Source: Subdoligranulum variabile
Lineage (GTDB): Bacteria > Bacillota > Clostridia > Oscillospirales > Ruminococcaceae
Direction: 5' to 3'
NCBI RefSeq assembly: GCF_025152575.1
Contig: NZ_CP102293.1
Coordinates: 3,180,955 to 3,244,954, forward strand
DNA length: 64,000 nucleotides
The notes beneath the pieces are model-generated. The model was not told the DNA's origin and did no database searches. It saw nothing but the letters and a program-made list of their open reading frames with translations. This document shows, one piece after another, positions 1-8,642 of this stretch. The position numbers were made by a program, and so were the translations under genes. How positions within the stretch are numbered: position 1 is the stretch's first letter; every line of letters begins with the position of its first letter.

Positions 1-152
1 TTGGTATGTTGCCAGTGGCCGTTTAACTATTTAAATTGATTCGTGTTGATTGTCTGTTAGCAAAATAGTTTGTCTTTGAAGCACAGATAGAAGAAAAGTT
101 ATGAGAGGAACTATCAGGAGAGCACCTGGAGATTGCCCGCTGTAAAAAGGGA

Positions 153-198
153 TAAAAAATAGCGGAGCAATGTGAGTGAAAACTCTACATTACTCCGC
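153..198 (-). terminator. terminator of rpsB-tsf
   Basis: Downstream of the tsf stop, arms at 162-173 and 187-198 pair over 12 bp with one wobble or mismatch. Read on the minus strand the hairpin is followed by a T-rich tract (TATTTTTTAT), as in an intrinsic terminator. Positions 1-150 hold nothing I can identify. Confidence 0.75.
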
Positions 199-266
199 GT
201 ATTTTTCATATCATGGACAAGATAAATCGCCTTTTATGACAACTTATTTTGCCCCCGAACACATGA

Positions 267-1184
267 TTAGTGCTTGATGGCAGCAGCAACTTCGGCAGCA
301 AAATCCTCGTTGCGCTTTTCCAGACCCTCACCCTTGACAAAATGGGTGTAGGCCACAATCTGAATGTCTCCGCCCAGAGCCTTGGCGGTATCGGCAACGT
401 ACTTCTTGACGTCCATGCCGCCGTCCTTGATGAAGGCCTGATCGACCAGGCAGTTCTCCTTGTAGAACTTGCCCAGTTTGCCGACAGCCATCTTTTCTTT
501 GATAGCGTCAGGCTTGTTGGCGGTTTTGGGATCATTAGCCATCTGGGCCAGGATAATTTCCTTTTCCTTGGCAATGATTTCAGCCGGAACAGCAGCCTCA
601 TCCAAATAGCTGGGGTTCGCAGCAGCAATCTGCATGGCGATATCTTTGCCGAAAGCAACAAACTCGGACTTGGCAGCCACTTCATCGCTGGTCTCGAACT
701 TAACGATGACACCATGGGTGCCACCGCCATGCACGTAAGCAGCGCAATGGCCCTCGTAACGGGCAAAACGACGAACCTTGATGTTCTCCTTGATGACAAG
801 GATCAGGGCCTTCAGGGCATCATCCACAGTGCCCTCGCCCATCTTGCAGCCCATCAGAGCCTCCACATCAGCGGGATTCTGGTCCGCAACAACCTTGGTC
901 AGCTCCTTGGTAAACTCGACAAACTTATCATTCTTGGCAACAAAGTCGGTCTCGGCGTTGACCTCGACCACAACAGCGCAGTTGTCAAAAGAAACGGCGT
1001 AGACCATACCCTCGGCAGCAATACGGCCAGCCTTTTTGTTAGCAGTAGCCAGGCCCTGCTCACGCAGAATCTCGATTGCCTTCTCAAAGTCGCCGTCAGC
1101 CTGGGTCAGGGCCTTCTTGCATTCCATCATGCCGCAGTCGGTCTGGCGGCGCAGTTCCATAACGTCTTTTGCAGAAATAGCCAT
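267..1184 (-). CDS. tsf: translation elongation factor Ts
   Basis: EF-Ts is the cytoplasmic guanine-nucleotide exchange factor that regenerates EF-Tu-GTP. The 305-residue product is the usual length for the longer bacterial form. The N-terminal UBA-like region carries the family signature (RRQTDCGMMECKKAL, about residues 12-26). The second signature appears as VVEVNAETDFVAKN near residues 71-84, followed by the core and dimerisation regions. It lies 40 bp downstream of rpsB on the same strand, the near-universal rpsB-tsf order, and probably shares the rpsB promoter. The start follows an AAAGGAC ribosome binding site. Nothing in the sequence is aberrant. Confidence 0.97.
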   Translation of the reverse strand: MAISAKDVMELRRQTDCGMMECKKALTQADGDFEKAIEILREQGLATANKKAGRIAAEGMVYAVSFDNCAVVVEVNAETDFVAKNDKFVEFTKELTKVVADQNPADVEALMGCKMGEGTVDDALKALILVIKENIKVRRFARYEGHCAAYVHGGGTHGVIVKFETSDEVAAKSEFVAFGKDIAMQIAAANPSYLDEAAVPAEIIAKEKEIILAQMANDPKTANKPDAIKEKMAVGKLGKFYKENCLVDQAFIKDGGMDVKKYVADTAKALGGDIQIVAYTHFVKGEGLEKRNEDFAAEVAAAIKH

Positions 1185-1224
1185 ACTCTTTTTGTCCTTT
1201 CTGTCTTACGCTTTTATCTTACGA

Positions 1225-1953
1225 TTAAGCCTCGGCGCTTTCAGCAGCTTCAGCGGCAGGCGCTTCCTGAACGCCCTGTTTGCCTTCCAGAACGGCATTG
1301 GCCATGGCACCGGAAATCAGCTTGACAGCACGGATGGCGTCATCGTTGCCGGGAATCACGTAATCGATCTCATCGGGATCACAGTTGGTATCGACGATGG
1401 CAACAATAGGAATGTTCAGCTTGCGGGCCTCAGAAACAGCAATGCGCTCCTTGTGGGGGTCAACAATGAACATGGCCTTCGGCAGGCTCTTCATGTTCTT
1501 GACGCCGCCCAGGTACTTGTCCAGCTTCTCCATCTCGAGCTCGAGCTTGACAACTTCCTTCTTGGGCAGCAGATCGAAAGTGCCGTCAGCCTGCATGGTC
1601 TTCAGCTGCTCCATGCGGTCGATGCGCTTGCGAATGGTGCGGAAGTTGGTCAGCATGCCGCCCAGCCAGCGAGCGTTGACATAGTGCATACCGCAGCGGG
1701 TAGCTTCATCGCGAATGGACTCCTGAGCCTGCTTCTTAGTGCCGACGAACAGGATTTCGCCGCCCTCGGCCGCAGTGTCACGAACGAAGTTGTACGCCTC
1801 GTCCAGCTTCTTCACGGTCTTCTGCAGGTCGATGATGTAGATACCGTTGCGCTCGGTGAAGATGTACTTTGCCATCTTGGGGTTCCAGCGGCGGGTCTGA
1901 TGACCAAAGTGAACGCCGGCCTCCAGGAGCTGTTTCATAGATACGACTGCCAT
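1225..1953 (-). CDS. rpsB: 30S ribosomal protein S2
   Basis: S2 is a small-subunit protein that binds late in 30S assembly. The 242-residue product starts [19 protein letters not shown], the conserved S2 N-terminus with its [15 protein letters not shown] block, and contains the second conserved stretch [20 protein letters not shown] near residues 184-203. The acidic and Ala-rich tail after residue 225 is lineage-specific. A GGAGG ribosome binding site lies 9 bases before the start. It is the first gene of the rpsB-tsf operon, with a recognisable promoter at 2073-2101 that is embraced by an unusual inverted repeat described separately. Confidence 0.98.
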   Translation of the reverse strand: MAVVSMKQLLEAGVHFGHQTRRWNPKMAKYIFTERNGIYIIDLQKTVKKLDEAYNFVRDTAAEGGEILFVGTKKQAQESIRDEATRCGMHYVNARWLGGMLTNFRTIRKRIDRMEQLKTMQADGTFDLLPKKEVVKLELEMEKLDKYLGGVKNMKSLPKAMFIVDPHKERIAVSEARKLNIPIVAIVDTNCDPDEIDYVIPGNDDAIRAVKLISGAMANAVLEGKQGVQEAPAAEAAESAEA

Positions 1954-2047
1954 AGTTTGTTTCCTCCAATAAATTTAGTTTTACCCTCCGCATGGCGTTT
2001 TATGTTTTCTAACCTGATTTCTGCTGAAAAAAGGCACAAAAAAACAA

Positions 2048-2092
2048 CGCAATGCGTGTGTATTGCCGTAGTATAATACCACACGCATTGCG
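2048..2092. repeat. 13-bp perfect inverted repeat around the rpsB -10 box
   Basis: CGCAATGCGTGTG at 2048-2060 and its exact reverse complement at 2080-2092 are separated by 19 bases. On the minus strand the upstream arm fills most of the -35/-10 spacer. The -10 hexamer follows one base later, and the second arm starts 12 bases after the -10, just past the expected transcription start. Only one arm would be transcribed, so the repeat is more likely to act at the DNA level (operator or cruciform) than as an RNA hairpin. Confidence 0.8.
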
Positions 2093-2101
2093 AAATTGCA
2101 A
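2073..2101 (-). promoter_or_regulatory. SigA-type promoter of rpsB-tsf
   Basis: On the minus strand TTGCAA (2101-2096) is followed after exactly 17 bases by TATTAT (2078-2073). The predicted start is near 2066, giving a leader of about 110 nt before the rpsB ATG at 1953. An overlapping TATACT shifted by three bases is a possible alternative -10. Confidence 0.7.
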
Positions 2102-2134
2102 GCATTTTTTGCAAAAAATACCAGTGTACCGATT

Positions 2135-2785
2135 TTATGCGAAATCGATTCCCCGTTTGGTATATAGATGTGTCCTGAGTACCTGGCATTGCCATGCCGG
2201 TGCGCCGCCATGCTCTTGAAGGTATTCCATCAGCAGTGCTGGATTCAGATTCAGTGCTTCGCCGGAGCCGCAAGGCAATAGAATGGTAAAATGGATACTG
2301 TCTCCCTGTGTTTCATAGGAAATCTGCGGCAAGTGCTCTTTCAAATTGATGGATTTCTGCCCGCGCTTAGTCTTTTTGGTGACCTCCGCAACATCCGCCG
2401 CATTATACGCTTGGATGGCTGCTGCTGAGTCTCCAGGCATCATGATTTCATAAGCGGCCGATGTGATTTCCCCTACTTTCTCCAACGCGGGGGCTACTTT
2501 AGTAATTCGAATGCCTCGCGGCATCAGCGGCTGAAGAGCAGTCTGCCAGGCCAGTGCATCGATCGTCTCCTGTTCGGTTTTCACTTCGCAGCTTTCACAC
2601 AGACTTTCCTGCCCCAAGGAGAGCGGACAAGAAAAAGAAAGGTAAATATGCGGGTTAAAGCCTTGTGTGTACCACACCGGCAGGTTGCTGATCTTGAGCA
2701 GCCGATGAAACACCCGCTGCAGATCCAGAAGCGAGATATAGGCAGATTCCCCGCGTTTTTCAAAGAAGATTCTTACTGTAGTCAA
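2135..2785 (-). CDS. radical SAM-linked DUF2344 protein (TIGR03936-like)
   Basis: The 216-residue product matches the DUF2344/TIGR03936 family, known only as the partner encoded beside a B12-binding-type radical SAM protein. It begins MTTVRIFFEKRGESAYISLLDLQR, the conserved opening, and continues with FNPHIYLSFSCPLSLG near residues 43-58. Its start overlaps the end of the radical SAM gene by 26 bp, so the two are translationally coupled. In related genomes the pair is commonly followed by an RNase G gene and rplU; here rpsB-tsf follows instead. The molecular function is not established; a tRNA or rRNA modification role is often supposed. Family assignment is secure, function is not. Confidence 0.85.
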   Translation of the reverse strand: MTTVRIFFEKRGESAYISLLDLQRVFHRLLKISNLPVWYTQGFNPHIYLSFSCPLSLGQESLCESCEVKTEQETIDALAWQTALQPLMPRGIRITKVAPALEKVGEITSAAYEIMMPGDSAAAIQAYNAADVAEVTKKTKRGQKSINLKEHLPQISYETQGDSIHFTILLPCGSGEALNLNPALLMEYLQEHGGAPAWQCQVLRTHLYTKRGIDFA

Positions 2786-4628
2786 AACACGGTCCTCCCA
2801 GCAGTTTATTGGCGCCGCAGCCGCTGCACTGGCGGTTGCACGGCTGTGTGGTTTCGGCTTTGAGCGCTTTCTGGTATTCCCGAACCAGATGAGCGTGGCT
2901 CACGCCCACATCAAGATGGCTCCAGGGAGTTACCTCATCTAGCCCCATCGTACGGTAATTATAAAAATCCGGGTCAATACCGCAAGCGGTAAAGGCACTC
3001 ATCCAGCGGTCGTAGTCAAAGTATTCTTCCCAGGTATCAAAAAATGCGCCGTTTTCAAAAGCGGTCTCGATGACACGTCCCAGGCGCCGATCCCCCTTAG
3101 CGAAAACACCTTCCAGCACACTGGTAGCACTGTCGTGATAATTGACCTTGATTTTGCGAGAATGCACACAACTGAGCAGATACTTCTGCTTCTCGCGCAG
3201 CGTTTCTCGGCGATCCTGTGCACAGAACTGGAATGGAGTATCGGGCTTAGGAACGAAGCAAGCGACGCTGATCGTAACCTGTACGCCTTTTCCTTTTGGA
3301 CGGTCGGGAATCTGGTAGAAGAGATCCACCACTTTTTGGGCAGTGTCGGCAATGCCTTTGATGTCCTCCATCGTTTCAGTGGGCAGGCCCATCATAAAAT
3401 ACAGTTTGACAGAGGTATACCCCTCCGAAAACGCAATGCGGCAGCCGCGTTCAATCTGATCCCAGGTCACGTTTTTATTGATGACATCCCGCAGACGTTG
3501 TGTGCCGGCTTCAGCCGCAAACGTCAGTCCACTTTTGCGCACCTTGGTGGTCTTTTCCACGAGAGACTGCGAGAAGTTGTCCACTCGCAGAGAAGGCAGG
3601 GAAAGGCTCACATGGTCCGCCTCAGCCCAAGAATTGAGGGCATCCAGAATGTCCTCGAGACGGGAGTGATCGGAAGTGGAAAGACTTGTCAGGCTCAGTT
3701 CATCATATCCGGTATTACGGCAAAGTTCCCGGGCGCAATCGCTGATCAGCTGAGGGGAACGCTCCCGGAAAGGACGGTAAATCTGGCCAGCCTGACAGAA
3801 CCGGCATCCACGAACGCAGCCACGCAGTACTTCTACGCTGGCTCGGTCCTGCACGGCGCCTACCAACGGCACCACAAAGTTTTTGGGCGGCTCGTAGTCG
3901 TCCATATTTTTAACAATGGCTTTGGTAATACGCGCCGGGATGCCAGGACGGTTAGGCGAAATTTTATCAATGCGACCATCCGGGAGGTAGGTTACATCGT
4001 AGAAAGAGGGAATATATACTCCGGGAATTTTAGCCAGTTCCAGCAGAAGGTTCTCTTTGCTCCATCCCTGCTTTTTGCCTTGCTCAACAGTGGCGCAAAT
4101 ATCCTGCAACATCTGTTCTCCCTCGCCAAGCTGCATCACATCGAAGAAATCCGCCATCGGTTCAGCATTGCAGACGCAAGGACCGCCCGCGATGATCAGC
4201 GGCCAATGTTCGTCCCGATCAGCGGCACGCAACGGGATTCCAGCAAGGCGCAGCATTGCCAGGATATTGGTATAACAAAGCTCATACTCCAGAGAGAAAC
4301 CGACAATGTCAAAATCGGTCAAGGGATCCTTACTCTCCAGGCAGTACAGAGGAATCTGCAGTCGCTCCATCTGCTCTTTCATGTCGGTCCACGGCATAAA
4401 GGCCCGTTCACACCACCAGTTTTCATGGCGGTTCAGAAGATCGTACAAAATCTTCTCGCCAAGAAAAGACATACCGATCTCGTAGGTGTCCGGAAAGCAG
4501 AACGCCATCCGCACATCCACCGCAGCCTTGTCTTTATAGACACAACCCGGTTCGCCGCCCGTATAACGGCCCGGCTTCTGCACAAGACTGAGCGCTTCTT
4601 TGAATTTCGGGGAAAATTCCGCCATCAT
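2760..4628 (-). CDS. B12-binding-type radical SAM protein (TIGR03960-like)
   Basis: The 622-residue protein has an N-terminal region resembling a cobalamin-binding Rossmann domain (DIVGFSLEYEL around residues 109-119). A radical SAM core follows, with the cluster motif C-x3-C-x2-C seen as GCVRGCRFCQAG near residues 270-281. The C-terminal part ends with a Cys-rich tail (CNRQCSGCGANKLLGG) that could hold another metal or cluster. It belongs to the TIGR03960 family, whose substrate is unknown. The start at 4628 is a tandem ATG-ATG preceded by AAGGACGG. It is coupled to the DUF2344 partner downstream and lies 62 bp after the SpoIVFB-like gene, so the four genes 5933-2135 probably form one operon. 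Confidence 0.88.
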   Translation of the reverse strand: MMAEFSPKFKEALSLVQKPGRYTGGEPGCVYKDKAAVDVRMAFCFPDTYEIGMSFLGEKILYDLLNRHENWWCERAFMPWTDMKEQMERLQIPLYCLESKDPLTDFDIVGFSLEYELCYTNILAMLRLAGIPLRAADRDEHWPLIIAGGPCVCNAEPMADFFDVMQLGEGEQMLQDICATVEQGKKQGWSKENLLLELAKIPGVYIPSFYDVTYLPDGRIDKISPNRPGIPARITKAIVKNMDDYEPPKNFVVPLVGAVQDRASVEVLRGCVRGCRFCQAGQIYRPFRERSPQLISDCARELCRNTGYDELSLTSLSTSDHSRLEDILDALNSWAEADHVSLSLPSLRVDNFSQSLVEKTTKVRKSGLTFAAEAGTQRLRDVINKNVTWDQIERGCRIAFSEGYTSVKLYFMMGLPTETMEDIKGIADTAQKVVDLFYQIPDRPKGKGVQVTISVACFVPKPDTPFQFCAQDRRETLREKQKYLLSCVHSRKIKVNYHDSATSVLEGVFAKGDRRLGRVIETAFENGAFFDTWEEYFDYDRWMSAFTACGIDPDFYNYRTMGLDEVTPWSHLDVGVSHAHLVREYQKALKAETTQPCNRQCSGCGANKLLGGPCFDYSKNLL

Positions 4629-4690
4629 GATAAACCGTCCTTGTCATTATTTCGTTTATTGTACCCTATGTGCCGCAGAAATGCAACCGT

Positions 4691-5152
4691 TTACGGTCCT
4701 TGCCAGAAAGAATGCAGAAGCCGTTGACCATCCAACCCAGGCAGAGGCAGCAGATTGGTACCTCCAACCAGTAAATTGGTGCTGGCAAACCAGTAGCCGG
4801 CATAGCTGTAATGAGTCAGACGCATCCAGCCGAGGACTGCACAGCAGCACAAGAGATTGGACAATGGTCCGGCTGCGGCCAGCAGGAATTCCTGCCGTGG
4901 AGTCATGACGCGACCACGCTGCAGCAGGCAGATCCCCAAGGGGGAAAGCTGCAAATCGGGCCATCGGCGCCAGAGCCAGTAATACATGAAAAGGTGCCCT
5001 CCCTCATGCAGCAGTGCACAAAGAAGCCCAATCCGGACTATTCCCGTTCCGTCAAGGGCCAGGGCGAACGCAAGAAGAAACAGAAGCGGCATCGGCGCAC
5101 GAAGATGAATGCGCGCCTTACGATGCGCTTTGCAGTGCTTCGGACGGATCAT
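4691..5152 (-). CDS. SpoIVFB-like M50 membrane metalloprotease
   Basis: This is a site-2-type intramembrane zinc protease of about 153 residues. HEGGH (HExxH; zinc ligands and catalytic Glu) sits in the second hydrophobic segment, and LPLPGLDG near the C-terminus supplies the third ligand Asp of the family's LDG/NPDG motif. SpoIVFB in Bacillus cleaves pro-sigma-K in the forespore outer membrane. The ATG at 5152 is preferred over an upstream one at 5179 because AAAGGA lies 8 bases before it. The gene overlaps the end of the M23 gene by 35 bp. The pairing matches spoIVFA-spoIVFB. The protein is shorter than Bacillus SpoIVFB and lacks an obvious CBS extension. No sigK gene is in the window, so the substrate is inferred. 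Confidence 0.75.
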   Translation of the reverse strand: MIRPKHCKAHRKARIHLRAPMPLLFLLAFALALDGTGIVRIGLLCALLHEGGHLFMYYWLWRRWPDLQLSPLGICLLQRGRVMTPRQEFLLAAAGPLSNLLCCCAVLGWMRLTHYSYAGYWFASTNLLVGGTNLLPLPGLDGQRLLHSFWQGP

Positions 5153-5933
5153 AGCGGATTCCTTTATGCAGCAGTTCAAAATGCAGGTGCGGTCCGGTAG
5201 CGTTGCCGGTCTCCCCTACCGTGCCAAGACAGTCTCCGGCGGACACCTGCTCCCCGGCATGCACAAACAGATATTGCATATGAGCATACAGGGTCTCATC
5301 ACCGTTAGAATGCAGAATACGCACATAATTGCCATAACTGTTGTGTGTTCCGGCATAGCGTACGATACCGTCTGCGGCAGCCAGGACAGCGGTCCCCTCT
5401 GCGGCGGCCAGATCATTTCCCAAATGAAAGTCGGAGCCGGAGCCTCCCATGGGATCGGTGCGCCAGCCGTATCCGGAGGTATAGGTGCAGGCCTGGCCGG
5501 ACAATGGAAATTGCAACGTGAAATCAGGCAGATAACTCTCCTGCCGTGCCCCGGAAGGAATGGGCTGTGTTTTGGCGTGGATCTGACGAAGAGCCGTTTC
5601 TGATGAGGCTGACTGTATTGGTTCCGGCATGAGCTGCTGCACGGTCTCCGCGAGAGCTTGTGCCGCGCTCTCGGTAAATTTAGACAACTCCCGGTTTTCG
5701 GACAAAAATGTGCCTTGTTCCGGCTGCATGGCTTCTCGGAATGCGATGCGAAGTTCCGGAAAAAACGGCCAGTTCAGCATCTTGGCCAGTACGACGACAC
5801 CGAGGACCACCAGCGATACAAGCAGCTGCCCCCATACTACAAAATCCCCGTCCGACTGCCGGGCAATACAACGTTTGCCGTAAGCTTTATCGTTGGCTTG
5901 CGGCGGTGGAGTCGGCGCAGCGCTTTCCCACAT
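5118..5933 (-). CDS. SpoIVFA-like M23 peptidase-domain membrane protein
   Basis: The 271-residue protein has a polar N-terminus, one transmembrane segment (about residues 33-51), a linker, and a C-terminal LytM/M23 domain. The M23 zinc motifs look intact: HLGND (H-x3-D) and HLHFE (H-x-H). In sporulating Firmicutes SpoIVFA, an M23-fold membrane protein, holds SpoIVFB inactive until cleaved, and its gene precedes spoIVFB, as here. Bacillus SpoIVFA has a degenerate site, whereas this one keeps its zinc ligands, so it may also be a genuine endopeptidase or SpoIIQ-like. The overlap with the downstream protease gene supports the SpoIVFA reading. Confidence 0.7.
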   Translation of the reverse strand: MWESAAPTPPPQANDKAYGKRCIARQSDGDFVVWGQLLVSLVVLGVVVLAKMLNWPFFPELRIAFREAMQPEQGTFLSENRELSKFTESAAQALAETVQQLMPEPIQSASSETALRQIHAKTQPIPSGARQESYLPDFTLQFPLSGQACTYTSGYGWRTDPMGGSGSDFHLGNDLAAAEGTAVLAAADGIVRYAGTHNSYGNYVRILHSNGDETLYAHMQYLFVHAGEQVSAGDCLGTVGETGNATGPHLHFELLHKGIRYDPSEALQSAS

Positions 5934-5980
5934 CTACAAGCACCCCCTTTTACGCATCTATATGCAAAGAGGAAGCAAAA

Positions 5981-6014
5981 TATCCGCTCCGACAGAACTC
6001 TGTCGGAGCGGATA
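5981..6014 (-). terminator. intrinsic terminator after the SRPBCC gene
   Basis: A perfect 16-bp stem (5981-5996 with 5999-6014) and a two-base central loop is followed on the minus strand by ATATTTTG. It separates the SRPBCC gene from the SpoIVFA-like operon. Confidence 0.85.
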
Positions 6015-6026
6015 CCGAACAACTTA

Positions 6027-6407
6027 TCAAACGCCAAGGGCTGCGTGCAGCATATTCAAACGATCTTCCAAAAGTTTTTTGGGCTTGGCAAACAAGCCGA
6101 GACCGGACACTTCCATCGTGCATTCCAGGCTGGTGGAGTCGCCGCCGCCCAGAAGGATTGCCGTGAAGGTGCCGCTGACTTTGCCATTTTCAAAGCTGCA
6201 GCTCAGGCACCGGGGCTTTTCTTTCCGGGTGAAGCGAAGCTCAGTTGTGCTGCCATCGGTGTTGTGTTCGGTAACATGAAGCCCGTCGTCGCTTTCTTCG
6301 AAATCGCGCACATCTTTTCGCCAGCCGTTCAGCGTAGGCTTGGTCAGATACAGCCAAACCTTGGAGGGATCACAGGCATAGTTTGCTGTCACAACACAGG
6401 TTTTCAT
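6027..6407 (-). CDS. SRPBCC (START-like) domain protein
   Basis: The 126-residue soluble protein has the layout of the polyketide-cyclase/AHSA1-type SRPBCC fold: an initial beta strand (MKTCVVTANYAC), the DPSKVWLYLTKP helix, alternating strands, and a long C-terminal helix (about residues 103-122). These proteins bind hydrophobic ligands in a deep cavity, and individual functions vary. It starts 15 bp after the ppk1 stop on the same strand and may be cotranscribed with it, then ends at the strong hairpin at 5981-6014. No specific ligand can be proposed. Confidence 0.65.
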   Translation of the reverse strand: MKTCVVTANYACDPSKVWLYLTKPTLNGWRKDVRDFEESDDGLHVTEHNTDGSTTELRFTRKEKPRCLSCSFENGKVSGTFTAILLGGGDSTSLECTMEVSGLGLFAKPKKLLEDRLNMLHAALGV

Positions 6408-6422
6408 TTTTGAAATCTCCTT

Positions 6423-8627
6423 TTATTTTTTGCCGCGGCCGAACAAATTCTGCCACAGTCCGGAACGCGAAGGACGCAGAGAAGTGGTTTGTCGGCCCAC
6501 CGGTTTGGCAGTTGCCTTTTTGGCGACAACTTTGGCCGTTGCCTGCGGTTTAGGCTTTGCCGGTTCCATCTCAAACCCATCCTTGAAGTAACCGAACATA
6601 GCCATCTGACTGTCTACCGGGAATTGGCCGGGCGCCGGTTTCACCTTGGTGTAAGTGCCATCCGGCTGCATTTCCCGTGCGTTGACGGTATCCCGCAACT
6701 GAAGATCCAGAATCCCGCGCAGTTTTTTCGCAATGGCAGGATCGTCAACCCGAACACCTACCTCCACACGGCGTTCAGTATTGCGGGTCAGGAAGTCGCC
6801 CGATGCAATGTAAATCCGCATCTCATCGCCGTTGCCGAAGCAGTAAATGCGGGAGTGTTCAAGATATCGGCCGACAATGCTGCGGATATGCACATTTTCG
6901 GTCCGGCCCGGCACACCGGCACGCACGCAGCAGATCCCACGCACGATCATATCAACACGCACTCCAGCGCAGCTGGCTTCACTGATCTTGGCAATAATCT
7001 GTGGGTCATTGATAGAGTTATTTTTCAGAATAATGGATGCCGGCTTGCCCTGCATAGCCAATGCAATCTGGCGGTCCATCTCTTCCAGCAGAACAGTCTT
7101 GAAGTGAAGCGGTGCTACCAGCATGGTGTTTACCTCGCTGGTCAGGCGTTGCAGCGCCATATTATTGAAAACTGCGCTGGCCTCTTCGCCAATCTCCTGA
7201 CGGGTGGTGATAAAGGAAAGATCCGTATAAAGCTCGCTGGTTTTTTCGTTGTAGTTACCGGTACCGATCTGGGTCAGGTAATGATATTTGCCATCCACCC
7301 GACTGGTAATCAGAGTCAATTTGGAATGTACTTTGTAATCGTCAAAGCCGTACAGAACTGTGCAGCCGGCATCCTGCAGCTGCTTGGACCAGTCGATGTT
7401 GTTCTGTTCATCAAACCGGGCACGCAACTCGACCATGGCCACCACTTCTTTGCCGTTCTCCGCGGCATTGATTAAAGCCCCTACAATCTGGGAATCACTG
7501 GCCATGCGGTACAGCGTCATCTTGATGGAAACCACGTTCGGGTCTGCACCGGCGCGCAACAACATGCGGATGAACGGGCGAATACTTTGATAGGGGTATG
7601 CCAGCAGCACATCGTGTTTGCGGACTTCGGTATACAAATCGTAGCCGGCCGGCGCCTGCATCGGTTTGGCGGCAGGATAAAACATCTCGGAATGGTCTCC
7701 GTCATTGGCAATACGGCTGGATAGCTTGAACAGACAGCCAGTATCCAGCGGAGAAGTTTGGGCGTAGCAACGGGATGCGGGAACCACGAGCTTCTCGCGC
7801 AGGAATTTTGCGATCTCCTGGGGAGCTTCAGGCCAGAACTGAAGGCGGACAGCTGCCAGTTTACGCCGCTTTTTCAGCAGCTCGCTCATCACATCGCGGA
7901 AATCAATATCGTGATCCATCATGCCCTCATCCACCGTGATGTCGGCGTTGCGGGTTACGCGGAACAGACACTCTTTCTGAACGGTGCTGGTACTGAAGAT
8001 CGTGGATGCATACCGTGCCACCAGTTCTTCGATGAAAGCAAAGCAGGTCATCTCTCCGTCTTTGACAAAGAGCACCCGTTCAAAGCGATTGCTCACCGGC
8101 ACGATGCCGAAACTGACACCATCCCCTTTGTTATAAAGCTGCGCAATGTAATAGATGTCTTTGTTGTTCAGAAACGGGAACGGATGGCGCGAATCCACAA
8201 TCTGCGGGCTGAGCAACGGCAGCAGTTCTCTCTGGAAATAGGTCTTCCAGAAATGATCCTGCTGCTTGCTCAGTTTATTGAAGTCCACTTTCTTGTAGCC
8301 AGCGTCAGCCAGCAAATCCACCAGATGTTGGAAATACTTGTCGCACTTGGCTTGCAGTTCGGCCACCCGGGGCGTGATGGCAGCGATCTGTTCCGAAGCC
8401 GTCATGTGCGTCACGATATCGGGTTTGTTGTTTTTCAGCAACGTCTGGTCATACAGCGACCCTACGCGTACCATGAAAAATTCATCCATATTGCTGCCGA
8501 AAATGGCAGCAAACTTCAGCCGCTCTCCGAGCGGTACATTTTTTTCCTTTGCAAGCGCGAGCACACGGCTGTCAAAATCCAGCCAGCTCAGTTCACGGTT
8601 GATAAAAATGCTTTCCGGCTTTTCCAA
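6423..8627 (-). CDS. ppk1: polyphosphate kinase 1
   Basis: PPK1 reversibly transfers the ATP gamma-phosphate to polyphosphate. The 734-residue product has the N-terminal domain (FINRELSWLDFDSRVL), the head domain, and two phospholipase-D-like catalytic domains. The histidine motif VHSKLTLI around residues 435-442 carries the expected autophosphorylated His, and the second catalytic region IYCFGNGDEMRIYIASGDF lies around residues 588-606. The C-terminal 60 residues are Lys/Ala-rich and probably disordered. The start is TTG at 8627 with GGAGG upstream, and no in-frame ATG nearby fits the conserved opening. It lies 15 bp downstream of the ComEA-like gene. Confidence 0.95.
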   Translation of the reverse strand: MEKPESIFINRELSWLDFDSRVLALAKEKNVPLGERLKFAAIFGSNMDEFFMVRVGSLYDQTLLKNNKPDIVTHMTASEQIAAITPRVAELQAKCDKYFQHLVDLLADAGYKKVDFNKLSKQQDHFWKTYFQRELLPLLSPQIVDSRHPFPFLNNKDIYYIAQLYNKGDGVSFGIVPVSNRFERVLFVKDGEMTCFAFIEELVARYASTIFSTSTVQKECLFRVTRNADITVDEGMMDHDIDFRDVMSELLKKRRKLAAVRLQFWPEAPQEIAKFLREKLVVPASRCYAQTSPLDTGCLFKLSSRIANDGDHSEMFYPAAKPMQAPAGYDLYTEVRKHDVLLAYPYQSIRPFIRMLLRAGADPNVVSIKMTLYRMASDSQIVGALINAAENGKEVVAMVELRARFDEQNNIDWSKQLQDAGCTVLYGFDDYKVHSKLTLITSRVDGKYHYLTQIGTGNYNEKTSELYTDLSFITTRQEIGEEASAVFNNMALQRLTSEVNTMLVAPLHFKTVLLEEMDRQIALAMQGKPASIILKNNSINDPQIIAKISEASCAGVRVDMIVRGICCVRAGVPGRTENVHIRSIVGRYLEHSRIYCFGNGDEMRIYIASGDFLTRNTERRVEVGVRVDDPAIAKKLRGILDLQLRDTVNAREMQPDGTYTKVKPAPGQFPVDSQMAMFGYFKDGFEMEPAKPKPQATAKVVAKKATAKPVGRQTTSLRPSRSGLWQNLFGRGKK

Positions 8628-8642
8628 GTCCTTTTCCTCCCG

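Noticed and set aside
2048..2092. Invertible promoter (phase-variable switch) at rpsB
   Set aside because: The arms are short and the spacer is only 19 bases, far below known invertible promoters, and inversion would silence an essential gene.
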